Shown: piece after piece, positions 12,701 to 22,478 of the stretch | Position numbering within the stretch: position 1 is the stretch's first letter | Layout of the letters: each line of letters starts with the position of its first letter | NCBI GenBank assembly: GCA_949752735.1 | Contig: OX457037.1 | Coordinates: 64,849,449-64,913,448 of the forward strand | Source: Lumbricus terrestris | Taxonomy: Eukaryota; Annelida; Clitellata; Crassiclitellata; Lumbricidae | Length of the DNA stretch: 64,000 bases | Direction of reading: 5' to 3' | Program-made: the position numbers and the translations under genes | Notes under the pieces: generated by a model | Databases searched by the model: none | Told to the model about the DNA's origin: nothing | The model's input: only the letters and a program-made list of their open reading frames with translations

Positions 12701-15700
12701 GATTTATAACTGTGATTCTTGCTTAGGAGACGAAGATAGGCTAACGGATGGATAGGCCCCTAGTTGAGTTGAAACGCTTGCATCCGAAATCACGGTTTGA
12801 AGTAAATTCTTTGTATACTCAAATGCAAACAATGATCAATCAATAATAATTGCTTACCGTGGCGCTCTGCAAGGTTCCAATACAAAATTAATTTGCAATT
12901 TATTGATTTCACAGATTCAACTGCTGACCCAACAGAGTCACCTACAGTTCAAACACCAACGAATACATACACGGAGCTGCTACCAAAAGTACTTCGTGAA
13001 TCGGTGCAGAAATCTGAAGTCTTGCCTTCTTCCTCAAAGCCAGTGATCCCACCGAAACCTCTTCCTAAACCTGGGCAGAAACTTCTCCCGTCACGTCCTT
13101 TGTCGAAACCAGTTCCATCACCGCAGCCAGACACACAGTTAATCGCAATTGAACCTGATGATAAGTTAATACGCATTGTTGATAAAAATACAGAGAACAA
13201 ATTTCAAAATCGAAGGGTATGAATGCCATTTTTTATGACATTGACATCAAAGGTTTAAAAATATCTCCTGACTTTGGAATATAACATGATTTATCCTATG
13301 GCTTGTCGTTTCTAAATTATCATCTATACATGTATATGTTTTTGTATCTGTCTGTGTGTCTGTCTGTCTCTCTGTCTTTCTCTGTCCCTCTCTCTGTCTC
13401 TCTGTCTGTCTGTCTCTCTTTTTGGAACTTTTCTATTTTCACCAGTAGCCTGTTAGATAGGTATGGTATATCAGGATTGCAAAATTAAAACTGTGTTTGA
13501 ACTTTAAAAATTGACGAATATTTGCTATTTATTTTTATATTTACAAAATAGTTCCTTTTTCTCAGACACAGAATGTAATCTTGAGCCGTCAGCTGATATT
13601 TACAGACCCGTAATGTATCTGATATCCTTAGGCTAGAAGTGACACACTTCAAACAAGGTTAGAAGGACTTGAACCTCATCTGAAGACAGAACTCGCAATC
13701 AAAGTCGCATCCGTTTCCCTGCTTAGCATGGACAAACGAGGCGATAGTTTGAAGATGTCGTCTCAAATCTTGCTAAAAGGTAACGTTGATTTAGTAAAAC
13801 TTTCAACACACCACCATAAATAATTTATTTATTGTGTGGAGCACACACGCTATGGGACAGACAGACTGACCGGCTGCCCACTTGCAATCTACTGTATATG
13901 GAATCCAAAAACCAGCTTGGTGTCGTATAATTATAAAGTTCATCTGAACCCATGCCAAACGAAATACTGGCAAGGTATAGAATGACTGAGAACAAATAAA
14001 GCACTTTTACTGTGGGCAGCATTTGTTTCAATATTATGCCTCTTGTAAGTGGATATGCAGCTGCGTCGTCCATGATTGCAAACTTCTTTTATATTAATAG
14101 TCTAACAGTTAGACCCAACTGAAGCTCTTGTCTCTTTTATGTGTAGGATAATTTACCTTACTAAGTGGGTTCGAGTTACAATGCATTCAGTCTATCTATC
14201 AAACGAAGAAACGAAGAAACCCTACATGCATCGACATTCTTATAATGATTAACAATTGTAAATGATTGTTTGTTAAGATTTCCATCGAATGAAGAAAGAA
14301 ACTGTCGCCATAAACGTTGAGGCAAACGTGGAGTTGGAACAGTTGCGGGAAAATGTCAATCAAAATTCGGCTGTTGCGTCGTTAAATGAGGTTTACCGAT
14401 CAAAACTGCATTCAATGGAACAAGATTTAATTAGCGAAAGATTTCAAAGCAATGAAGATAGAATTCAATTAGAAGAGAAGATAAACAAATTGAGGACCAA
14501 TATCCACAATGAAAAAGCAAAATGCAAGCGATTAGACGAGGAAAACCTTTTGAAAAAATCTGTCATCATGAAAATGGAAGAAAGATTGAGGAAATCCGAT
14601 TGCGACAACCAATTCTTCCAACAACAAATTAAAGAACTTAATGCCTGTTTGGCTACTAGAGATAGCGAATTTCAAATGTTCAAAGATTCTTTCGAGGAAT
14701 GCAATAGAGAGATGGTTTTGTTGAGAAGTGAGAAAGACAAGTTAAATGGAGTATCCGATATGCTCTCTAAGGAGAAAAAGATTAAGAATGAGGTCGAAAT
14801 CCAATTAAAGCTCGCAGAAGAAAATAACAGGGATCTTCTAGGACGACTGAAAAAGAATGAAGAAAGTTTGGATATGGCTGAAGAAGAAAAACTTGATCTT
14901 ATTGAGACTCAGGACAGCCCAATTGAAGTGCAGGCCTTAGACAGTGATTTAATAATGAAGTTGCAAGAAGAACTGGAGATTTCAAAACATCAGAGAAAAG
15001 AGTTGGAGGATAAACTAACCTATGCAACAACACAGCTAGAACAACTCGAGTCCAAGACTGATGGCATAAATACTACATCCATTACGCGGGGTAGGTTCCC
15101 TATTCTACTATCACATTGTGTAGACTTTAAGCATTGCAATTTAGACTTGTTAACATTGTTTGGTTGGAGGAATATCAGTATGTAACTAGATGTATTATAG
15201 ATCTAGCTTGTAACTTGGATAATGGTAGACCTATGCACAACAATATCGCTTAAGACTGAGTTATGGATGTAGGCCTATATCATTATCAGATAATTTCTTG
15301 GTCACTATTTTACATCGAATGATATCCTACCTAATTATTGGGAAATTAACTATTCGAAATATTCTTTTTTCTCTCAGTCTCCATTTTCTTATGTACTTTG
15401 CACAGAAAACCATGTGATTATAAACAATCATCAATTCCTGGTAGAGAACCTTAAGTCAAGTCGTTTAATTGATCTTCTGCATGAGAAAAATTGTATAACA
15501 GATGAAGAACGAGATTATCTTAGCACTCAGCCAGGCAATTTCTGCAGAAACGATGCAATTCTACACTGGATGAGAAACATAAAGTTCACAGAGGACAAAG
15601 GTCTGAAGGTTTTGGAATGCCTTCGTCAATCTGAACAGAATTTCGTTGTTGATCTTTTGTCAACTGGAGGAGGTAATAAATAATTATTGTTAAAACAAAT

Positions 15701-18628
15701 TTACTGTATTTAATTAATTAAAATTTATCGGTTAATCGATTATTCATTTTATTCTTTTAAAAAAATCAAGCAATCGGATGAAGAAAATTAGCGGTTTTAT
15801 CCACAGGTAAACACTTTCAATTTAACAATGCACACGCTTTTGAACTTGACGTTCTGTTTGAGTTTCTGTTTGGCCTTCTTTTTTACATTATGTTTTAAGA
15901 CGTTTTGTCACATGCAGTATAATGTGCAATTTTGACCATCAGTCCCATCAGCAGTGGTCGTGTTTTCATAAAGATGGGAGCATTGATAGTTATTGTCTTG
16001 TCAAACTGATTGGTCTAGACGTATGATAAAGGCGCAATAATTCTTTTATTTATATTTATTACAGTTCTTGTTAAGTCCAAGATATCCACAAAGCTGGCGA
16101 AGGAACGACAACCATTTAGTTTAACCCTATTCGTTAAACCTATCAGTGTGAATGTGGAGGCGTTGAATGAAAAGGAAGCCATGGTAATCGAAGAACTAAA
16201 CCAACGACATGGAGTGCCCCTGTCTAGCAGTCAAAACACGGCACCAGATACGGCAGATGATGACATAATAATTGCCCCTTATTGTCATCAGGAGGACAAT
16301 GGAATTGTTTTATGGTTTTGGTGCCAGTCAAACAATGCACAAAAGACGTTGCATAGTATGTACTCAACGGATTTCTTACTTGGAAAAATAGAGTCGCTTT
16401 TCAAACAGTTTTCCAATGTTGGTGTGGCGTCTGAGTCGGAACTACTTGTCCCGACTGGTATTACAATGTACATGGATGACTTCTCGAAGAACGAAAGTGA
16501 GTTTCGTGCAGTCTTCAATTTCATATTTAATTTGAAACATGACAATAAAAATTACGAAATTCGATATTGGCGTAGGTCTACTCTAACCCGAATACCACTA
16601 AGACGTTTACTCTACTTGATATCGCAATTAGGGTACAAGACATGGGCCTACAACCTTAATTAAAGTCGATCGAAATACTCCTATGCATGATGTATACAAA
16701 TTTATAAACGAACTACGTTTGGCCATATGAAAAAGCTCATTATGCAGTAAATTTAATGCATTTCCCAACACAGATGCATGTCTAATTTTTGTCTATGCCT
16801 CACGTTCTGAATAGTTTCATTAGGGATTTCCTCTAATTTTGAATGCAAATTGCCTATAGGATCTAGTGTAGGCCTACTATTCAAGACGAGTTCGTTATTT
16901 ATGGACTAGATATAGATGCTTTAACAAGTTAATAACAATCTTGCAAACCGTTTATGGTAGGCCTATAATATTCGTAAGAAGACATGAATTAGGTCTAACG
17001 AGGTAGCACATATAAACTTTTCCTAAAATATTTCATGAAGCTTTACCATGCATCTATTAGCGCTATATCAATTATGGCAATGGCGCTCTAGAAGCAATTG
17101 AATTAGATTAACACTGTCAGACAAGGTATGCTACTGACTTGTCCCAGCTAGAGATAGAGCAACGGTTGTCCGTTAATTCTACAAGAGGTGCATCATGGAG
17201 TAAACAATATGCCATGGTCAATACTCAATAGCATCGAACGCAGTGCTTAAGCCCAGGAAGTCATCAGCTTGACATCGTTTTAGATCGATTTCAACACACA
17301 CATGAATTATGAACACGAATGAAGGACATACATAATACAATTTTAGACATACACATAGAATTACGTACATTCTCTTAATCATAAATATGCATGCGCACAT
17401 TGATAATTATATACAGACCTATTAAATTCGTTGATGTCCATTGACCTTTGGGCAATTGTTCTAAATGTAGATGTCTTCATAGGACCTACAGTGCACGCGT
17501 CGGCTATGCAACTATACATACATAAAATAAAACGAGCATGAATTCATTCATGCATAAGCTTGTGCATTGTGCACACATATGCATAGCCTACGTACAGATA
17601 GGTAGGCCCTATGCATGCACAGTAAAATAGGTAAATATGAAATATGTATATGCACGCATGCATACGTAAGCCTACAATCATGTGTACATAATTATAATAG
17701 GCTACACGTATATTTTGCTAATAAAGTTCGTCCTAAAGTTTCACCTAAACGAATAATTGCAGATTACTGTGTGTTCTCATTTTATTTCGTAGAAGTCGTC
17801 GACTTCAAAAAGGATCCGAGATTACTTGTGACAATTAGAGCAAAGACAGCAGAAAGAGCCTACGCACAAATCTATGCAATAGCAGTTTTAGCTGATGAAA
17901 TATTTGCTATAACGAAAATAAACTCGGAAGTGAAAGTTTACAACAGGACTAACCTTCAGTTTCAACGGAGTTTTGCAGTCGATAATTTAGAAGAACCGCG
18001 GGATATCGTGTCCTGCTCCACAAACAATTGCCTGTATATAATCGATGGAAACCCTAGAGGACAACCAATGGAACTCTTGAGGGTCGACATAAATGGAAAT
18101 ATCTTAAAGAAAGTCTGGACAGGCGACGATTGGGGTCGACTGTCTGTAACTGATGAATCGAATCTCATCTTAACCGTTTTGGATAAAAGTAAGTTACTGG
18201 AAATCACTCCAGATGGACAACTGGTTCGGGAGATGATGCTTACTGTATCAAAGCCCTGGCATGCGGTTAAACTGACCAGCGGTCTATTTGTGGTGACCTA
18301 TGATCGATGTCCGGGTGGTGGAATCTGCCTGGTAGATAACATTGAAACCGTATTGACATCGCAAGTCATTGAAGCCATGGAAACTGGAGCTTTCCTTCCG
18401 ATCAACGTTGCGGTTAACAAAGATGGTTCATTTTTGGTGGTTGACGAAAGTGGCGGACGAATCCTGTTACTGACATCGACTTTGGAATTTCAGAGAGAAT
18501 TTATCTCTAGGAAACACGGATTGTTCAGACCACGAAGGATTTTCGTTGATGAACCGAATGGGCGCCTGCTCGTCTGTGACAACAAGTCGAACGGAGGACG
18601 TATAATGGTGTTTGATATTGCTGATTGA
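9159..18628 (+). CDS. Unit A: CARD-CARD-linker-coiled coil-CARD-PYCHQ domain-NHL protein, 9 exons, 1156 aa
   Basis: Coding exons: 9159-9255, 11030-11305, 11866-12165, 12915-13216, 13632-13779, 14278-15090, 15406-15672, 16065-16496, 17793-18628. All introns are GT-AG and the sum is 3471 nt. Intron phases are 1,1,1,0,1,1,1,1. Residues: 1-33 N-terminal exon; 33-224 two CARD-like domains; 225-325 Pro/Lys/Ser linker; 326-374 short conserved block; 375-645 coiled coil; 646-734 third CARD-like domain; 735-878 PYCHQ block; 879-1156 NHL-like propeller. There is no signal peptide or membrane segment, so it is probably cytosolic. CARDs recruit other CARD proteins and NHL propellers bind RNA, protein or ligand, so the likely role is an oligomerising immune or death-signalling scaffold (inference). 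It is the most complete member and has no frameshift. I recognise no named orthologue. The start codon was chosen because the first exon is conserved in all three units. Confidence 0.85.
9256..11029. repeat. Intron 1 of unit A: (ATT)n tract and small tandem array
   Basis: 9556-9800 is a long ATT/TTA microsatellite broken by a T-run, giving spurious poly-Leu/Ile ORFs. About 9890-9985 carries four GGACAAAATGGTA-like units plus an inverted one (CCATACCATTTTGTCC). 10000-10980 shows nothing recognisable. Confidence 0.85.
11030..11305 (+). CDS. Unit A exon 2: first CARD-like domain
   Basis: 276 nt in all three paralogues. The pattern YNQLV.NLSCLGDII..MYQEEKL to RANEELLSIIARKP to CFLSLIKST.QLHLY has CARD spacing: L at helix 1, hydrophobic I/L pairs at helices 2-3, an LLxxL-type motif at helix 4, and F..L near the end. 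B and C are close matches. Assignment is by pattern only. Confidence 0.7.
11866..12165 (+). CDS. Unit A exon 3: second CARD-like domain
   Basis: 300 nt in all three units and among the best-conserved exons. Hallmarks are NFIWLSENLDT.SGLISLLYQ, LTLRERERIF, KNELLLGLLSKKSP.EFEKFLKAL and GHLT.KLRKP, the classic CARD spacing (LT..E.E.I, LL..L..K, F..F..AL, L...L). Introns on both sides are phase 1. Confidence 0.75.
12915..13216 (+). CDS. Unit A exon 4: Pro/Lys/Ser-rich linker
   Basis: A low-complexity, fast-diverging linker. Shared pieces are VQTP(T/A)(N/S), a SSS(K/R)PV block and PK(P/A)G.KL.PSR..SKPV. PP(K)PLPKP in A and PPPKP in C resemble SH3-binding motifs (pattern only). It enters in phase 1 and leaves in phase 0, which makes it the only asymmetric exon together with exon 5. 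Confidence 0.75.
13340..13420. repeat. (CTGT/CTCT)n microsatellite in intron 4 of unit A
   Basis: Short CTGTCTGTCTCTCTG-type tandem sequence. The Ser/Val-rich ORF over it is an artefact. Confidence 0.85.
13632..13779 (+). CDS. Unit A exon 5: short conserved block
   Basis: 148 nt (142 in B, 148 in C). The shared core is (E)IAIKV.SV.L..(L/M)DK..D.L.M....L, rich in alternating hydrophobics. I do not recognise a domain. Too short to fold alone, it could belong with the linker or form the first helix of the stalk. Confidence 0.7.
14278..15090 (+). CDS. Unit A exon 6: long coiled coil
   Basis: 271 codons, almost entirely charged heptad-like sequence: KKETVA.NVEANVEL.QLR, LHSMEQ.LISER, NEKAKC.RLDEE, VIMKM.ERLR, RKELE..L..(A/T)(T/S). 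There are no prolines in the rod apart from the SPIE segment. The exon is 813 nt in A and C and 816 nt in B. It probably drives homo-oligomerisation, bringing the CARDs together (inference from architecture). Confidence 0.85.
15406..15672 (+). CDS. Unit A exon 7: third CARD-like domain
   Basis: 267 nt, same length in B, absent from C. The core FLV(E/D)N..S.RLI..L.EKNCIT.EER..L..QPGNF.RND..LHWMR....(D)..G.KVLECLR..(G/E)QNFVVDLL fits the CARD six-helix spacing (D.L.EK..(I/L)T.EE, LL.W, L..AL). It could also be another death-fold member. Confidence 0.7.
16065..16496 (+). CDS. Unit A exon 8: conserved PYCHQ...FWFWC domain of unknown function
   Basis: The N-terminal half is basic and variable (VLVKSKIS). 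The C-terminal half is strongly conserved with B: ADDDIII.PYCHQE(D/N)NGIV.WFWC.S...Q..L.SMY...(L)..K....F..FS, then P(T)(G/S)IT...(D/N)DF(S/T)KN. A tightly packed His/Cys/Trp-rich core with no NTPase or protease motif I recognise. Absent from C. Introns on both sides are phase 1. I recall similar-looking segments in uncharacterised invertebrate proteins but cannot name a family. Confidence 0.7.
16497..17792. other. Intron 8 of unit A
   Basis: 1.3 kb of AT-rich intron with no coding homology and several TAGGCCTA-type palindromes (for example 16869 and 16961). The open frame upstream of exon 9 (from 17615) is not conserved in B or C. The acceptor TTTATTTCGTAG at 17781-17792 defines the exon start. 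Confidence 0.6.
17793..18628 (+). CDS. Unit A exon 9: NHL-like beta-propeller
   Basis: About 278 residues in one exon. Repeating blade-like motifs: IYA(I)AVLADEIF, VKVYNR, LEEPRDIVSC...CLYIID, GRLSVTDESN, LLEITPDGQLVRE, KPWHAVKL, GGICLVD, LPINVAVNKDGSFLVVD, RPRRIFVDEPNGRLLVCDN, IMVFDI. This is the TRIM-NHL-type propeller pattern (P.(D/G)I.....L.V.D). No disulphide- or metal-type motif is evident. A lacks the NLANGGCIL variant seen in 0, B and C, replacing it with KSNGGRIM, so A is the most diverged C-terminus. Confidence 0.8.
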
Positions 18629-18839
18629 AACAAACAGGGTCTATTTCAGCAGTACATGATAATGATAATATTCCTGCCTATTAATTCAAATTGATAAGCA
18701 CGCAGTATGACTACAAGTCTTAGCAAAGACGGACGATTATTGATTAGGATACAAGTTTTTATATAGTAGTCGAATTTAACTGTGCGGCAGCCATGCCAGA
18801 TATCCGTCTCTCAAACTACTCATTTTGCCACTGCTACTT
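18629..18839. other. Downstream of unit A: nothing recognised
   Basis: The flank conserved after units 0, B and C is not visible here. No AATAAA is clear in the first 200 bp. Confidence 0.4.
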
Positions 18840-19066
18840 ATTTAAAAATTTTATTTACTTATCCATTTCTATAGCGCCCCTTCCAGCTCTCTACTCAGAG
18901 GCGCTCCCGACTACAGCGAGGACACTGCATCGGAGTTTCACGCCGAAACGCTGAGCAATTGCGAGTGAAGGACTTGCTCAAGGTCCCTACGCGGCGACTT
19001 GAGGTGGATTATTCGAACCTTCCGGTTTCAAGGCAACGACGCCACCATTACGCCACCGCGCCCCAC
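18840..19066 (-). mobile_element. tRNA-derived SINE, minus strand
   Basis: Read on the minus strand it starts GGGGCGCGGTGGCGTAATGG (A-box-like), has a TTCGAATAATCCACC B-box region (mutated), and continues with CAATTGCTCAGCGTTTCGG and ACTCCGATGCAGTGTCC to GAGTAGAGAGCTGG and a (AAAT)-type tail. Same family as 26262-26488 and 50933-51128. Confidence 0.75.
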
Positions 19067-19875
19067 TTATGGTGATTGACAGATTAGAACTTTGGGAGAG
19101 TATCGTTTATCGAACACGCCTCCTACATACACTTGGGTTTTTTACGCCGTCTTGCAACCATTCATCTAAACTGTACCTCCGGAGAGACCACAAAGGCAAA
19201 ACTGGGAGTTTTCTTGAATTGTTGAATTACTGTAGGACAAATTGCCTCCGATATTATAGTATTCCAATGTGATAGAATACCATTTGCGAATACATACTTA
19301 GGCTACCCGTGTTGAGACAATCGTTTATGAGGCGCCTTTATTTTACCTGCAGTCTAGAGTAGGTCCACTTTATGTTGGCATTCAAAGCTATTGTGTCTTT
19401 TCATGGTGTGCATGATGGGCTGCTATCATTCTAAGAACTGCATTTATCAAGAACACAATAATTCTGTGTTAGTTGTAATAGGCCTACATTATAATTATTA
19501 TTTGTTGTTGTAGAAACAGCAGCTTTTCATGTACCGAAATAATTTTATTGCAATATTATTACAAGAATAAAACCACAAAATTTAGAATTTTCCTTTGTGA
19601 AAAAAGTGTGCCAATTCAGGCCACAGCGGCCTGCATTGGGACAAACAGACCTGGTCCTTATCATATCTAATAGAGTAAATAGGTCATATTCCAGTTGTCA
19701 ATATCTAAATGAGTGACTCGATTAAACAATAATATTATCAAAAATTTTATCAATGCGAACAAGCTTCCATTGACCCATGTAATCCTAATAGAAAATAGCC
19801 TAAGGATCAATTTCAAGTGAGTTCAACGTAACATATCTCTACCCATCCTGATAGCATTCTGTTTCACACAATATA

Positions 19876-20927
19876 CAGGGTGCGCCAAAAAGAAAGACCC
19901 CTAGGTTTTTGCCAATATCTTGGCCAAAAGTAGGAATTTCGAAATGAAATTTTACAGGCTTATAGACAATTCATATTTACACATGATGACAAGATTTAAT
20001 CAAAATATGTCAAACAGAACAAAAGTTATATCACTTTTAGTGAGGGCACCCACCGTTTTTTGACGATTCAAAAACATAACGTGGCAAAAAATAACAAAAA
20101 CGTGATTTTATTAAGTCTTGTCTCAAATAACTGTTTGGAAAAGAAACTTGATAGTGATTCACAACTTGTGTCCAATATGCCCACCACCAGTGCCAAAGCT
20201 TCTTTTGAGTCTCTTTGCATAGTTCTTGATGGCCCTGTTGACGCAAAGGCAAATCTTCCCATATCGACTCCAATGCGCCCATCAATTCTCTTACTGCTCT
20301 TGGTGTTGGCTGCAGATTGTGATATTTCTCCAGTATAGCTCTCCGCAATTGATTATCAATCCATCGTGTTAAAATCCGGAGATTTGGGGCCATTTGGCAT
20401 TCTCAATAAGACCAGAACAATCGACATTGAGCGATCTCCGTTCATTTACGGCAAATCTCTTAAATCTCAGCTTAACTCGTAATTTTTGCGCTCTCACTGT
20501 TTATCAGAGTAAACGTTGCTCATAGCCTTATATCTCCAGGATCTTGCTCAAGAGGTGTCTGAATAAACATTTTGTCATTGACACCTTGGCCATTTTCATG
20601 TTTTTTAGAAATTTGAATTTCATTGCCTTAATAGCAAAAGTATGAATCTGACAGATTCCTTATTTACCAACTTGATTGTCATCTTGCTAAGTGACTTCGC
20701 AGTGACCTGCGGCTATACTGGTGCCCTGTTTTTGAATCGTCAAAAAACAGTGGGTGGCCTCCATAAGCGTGGTATAACTATTGTTCTGTTTTAAATATTT
20801 TGATGAAATCTGGCCATCATGTGTAGATATGAATTGTCTATAAGCCCGTAAAATCTCATTTCAAAATTCTTACTTTTTGGTCAAGATATTGACAAAAACC
20901 CTAGGGGGTCTTTTTTGGCGCACCCTG
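19876..20927 (-). mobile_element. Tc1/mariner-like element, copy 2, with transposase remnant
   Basis: Ends CAGGGTGCGCCAAAAAG and GGCGCACCCTG are inverted repeats, flanked by TA at 19874-19875 and 20928-20929. Length 1052 bp. On the minus strand around 20357-20395 the frame GPKSPDFN(T)MD matches the SPDLNP(M/I)D box around the last catalytic Asp of mariner-type transposases, broken by stops and frameshifts. An ORF at 20037-20393 (minus) crosses it in the wrong frame. Confidence 0.75.
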
Positions 20928-21739
20928 TACAGTAAGATCATTTAAGTTTAATTTCCTAGGATATATTTCCTACATTGGGATAGTCCCAATGCAGGTCATT
21001 ACTTTTGAGATAATAAAAAATGTACTCAATGAATGATCCCCAAATTTCACCAATATACTACGGGTCTAAACAATTTACTGATAGTTTAAGCTAAATTGGC
21101 ACTAGAAATGTTAATGCAGTGGTTGAGACTCAGTAAAAATCTAAATTTTTATCCCGATAATTTAAATTTCCAGTATCTCTGCAAAAACGTTTTATTTATT
21201 GCAGGATAAGACGCATGATCACTCGCCACATTAAATACGTTCCCTTGGTGGCACCACACGCGATAATATTATAGCCACGATTTCAATACCACCACTGTCC
21301 CAATGCAGGACTTGTCCCAAACCTGGGCATTCTCCCCTACTCTGAAACTTATTTTTTCCTTTATAAGAAACACAATGACTATGGATCTGATCACGGTTAA
21401 AACGCATACCTTTTAGTTATAAAAAAAGAGACATCCATTCCAATCTTATCTCATTGCAGATCGTGACCACTGCATATGTTGTAATGCAATGCAACGGGTA
21501 TCTTGTATTATATAGGCCTAGATATTGTATGAGCTGGTTCTCAGAATGGTTGATAATATTTATTTATTTAACGACGCCGTCATTTCGACGATGATTGACG
21601 TGGTTCGCATACAGTTCAAGACTCCTATCGTTTCCGGTTTCTTTTCATTATAATCCCTTAATTTCTGTTTGTTGATGTTCCAATTTAAGGGATTTTTTAA
21701 ATTTTGACTTTGACATGCAAAGGAAAAAATTTCTGTGTA
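20928..21739. other. Intergenic, nothing recognised
   Basis: AT-rich sequence with no ORF of note. CCCAATGCAGG(A/T)C-like words recur at about 19630, 20985 and 21300, hinting at a decayed dispersed repeat. Confidence 0.4.
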
Positions 21740-22104
21740 GGGGGGAGTGTTGCAAGAGTGACAGGTCAGGCAAGAGTATCACCCCGCATAAAGAAACAGC
21801 AGTGTTGAATTTTTGGTGTCTTTGGGTTTGTTACATGTTCTTTCTTTTGTGATAGTTGTTTCCAACTTACAAAATGTGAAAAAATCGTCAGATTTTTACA
21901 TCAAGCGTAAGTTTTCTGTTTTAACCCATATCTCAGTTTTTGGCACATGCACAGAAAATCGTTGATCATTGCAGAAATGTACGGGTAACAAACAGGATGC
22001 GTAATTTATCATAAAGGGTAATTATATGGGAACCCAAAAACACCACGAACGTGTGTGAGCGATATTGGGATTGGTTGTCGTTGTCGTTCTTGCGGTACCA
22101 CTGT

Positions 22105-22256
22105 AAATGGGGCAAGAGAAACATGTCTATCATTGGGCAAGAGTGACAGACGGTTATGCTTACCCCACGAAAGTGGGGCAAGAGTGACAGACCTGTTACT
22201 CTTACCTCGAACGAGGTGGTTAAGAGTAACAGCCCATGTTACTCTTACCTCACGTT
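22105..22256. repeat. Subterminal GGGCAAGAGTGACA-like box cluster (left)
   Basis: Direct and inverted variants: GGGCAAGAGAAACA, GGGCAAGAGTGACAG (twice), GTTACTCTTACC (twice) and TTAAGAGTAACAG. CCTCGAACGAGG sits between two of them as a palindrome. Matching boxes lie at 24878-24960 and 25114-25130 on the right. Such arrays in DNA transposons usually bind the transposase (family knowledge). Confidence 0.75.
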
Positions 22257-22478
22257 ACATGAATACAATCTAACTTCACGGTATTGATTTATTTCTGGCA
22301 TTTTATTTCCCACCTGTAGGCCTATTCAGATAGGCCTAAGTATGCTATGGACTATTATTATTTCCTGCCTATTCATGTAGCTGACATTTAAATGCTCAAT
22401 AAGATTGCAGCGTAACTTCATGGTAGGCATAAGCCTAAGTTCCAGTTTCATGTTCTGTTTCCTAGGACACAGATAATC

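Noticed and set aside
17615..17792. Extension of the NHL ORF upstream of exon 9 in unit A
   Set aside because: The upstream residues are not conserved in B or C, and a good acceptor (TTTATTTCGTAG) ends at 17792 in the right phase.
20037..20393. 118-codon minus-strand ORF as a host gene
   Set aside because: It lies inside a TA-flanked transposon and crosses a mariner-type transposase remnant in a different frame.
22100..22256. CRISPR array from regularly repeated boxes
   Set aside because: Boxes are in both orientations, irregularly spaced and confined to transposon subterminal regions in a eukaryotic genome.
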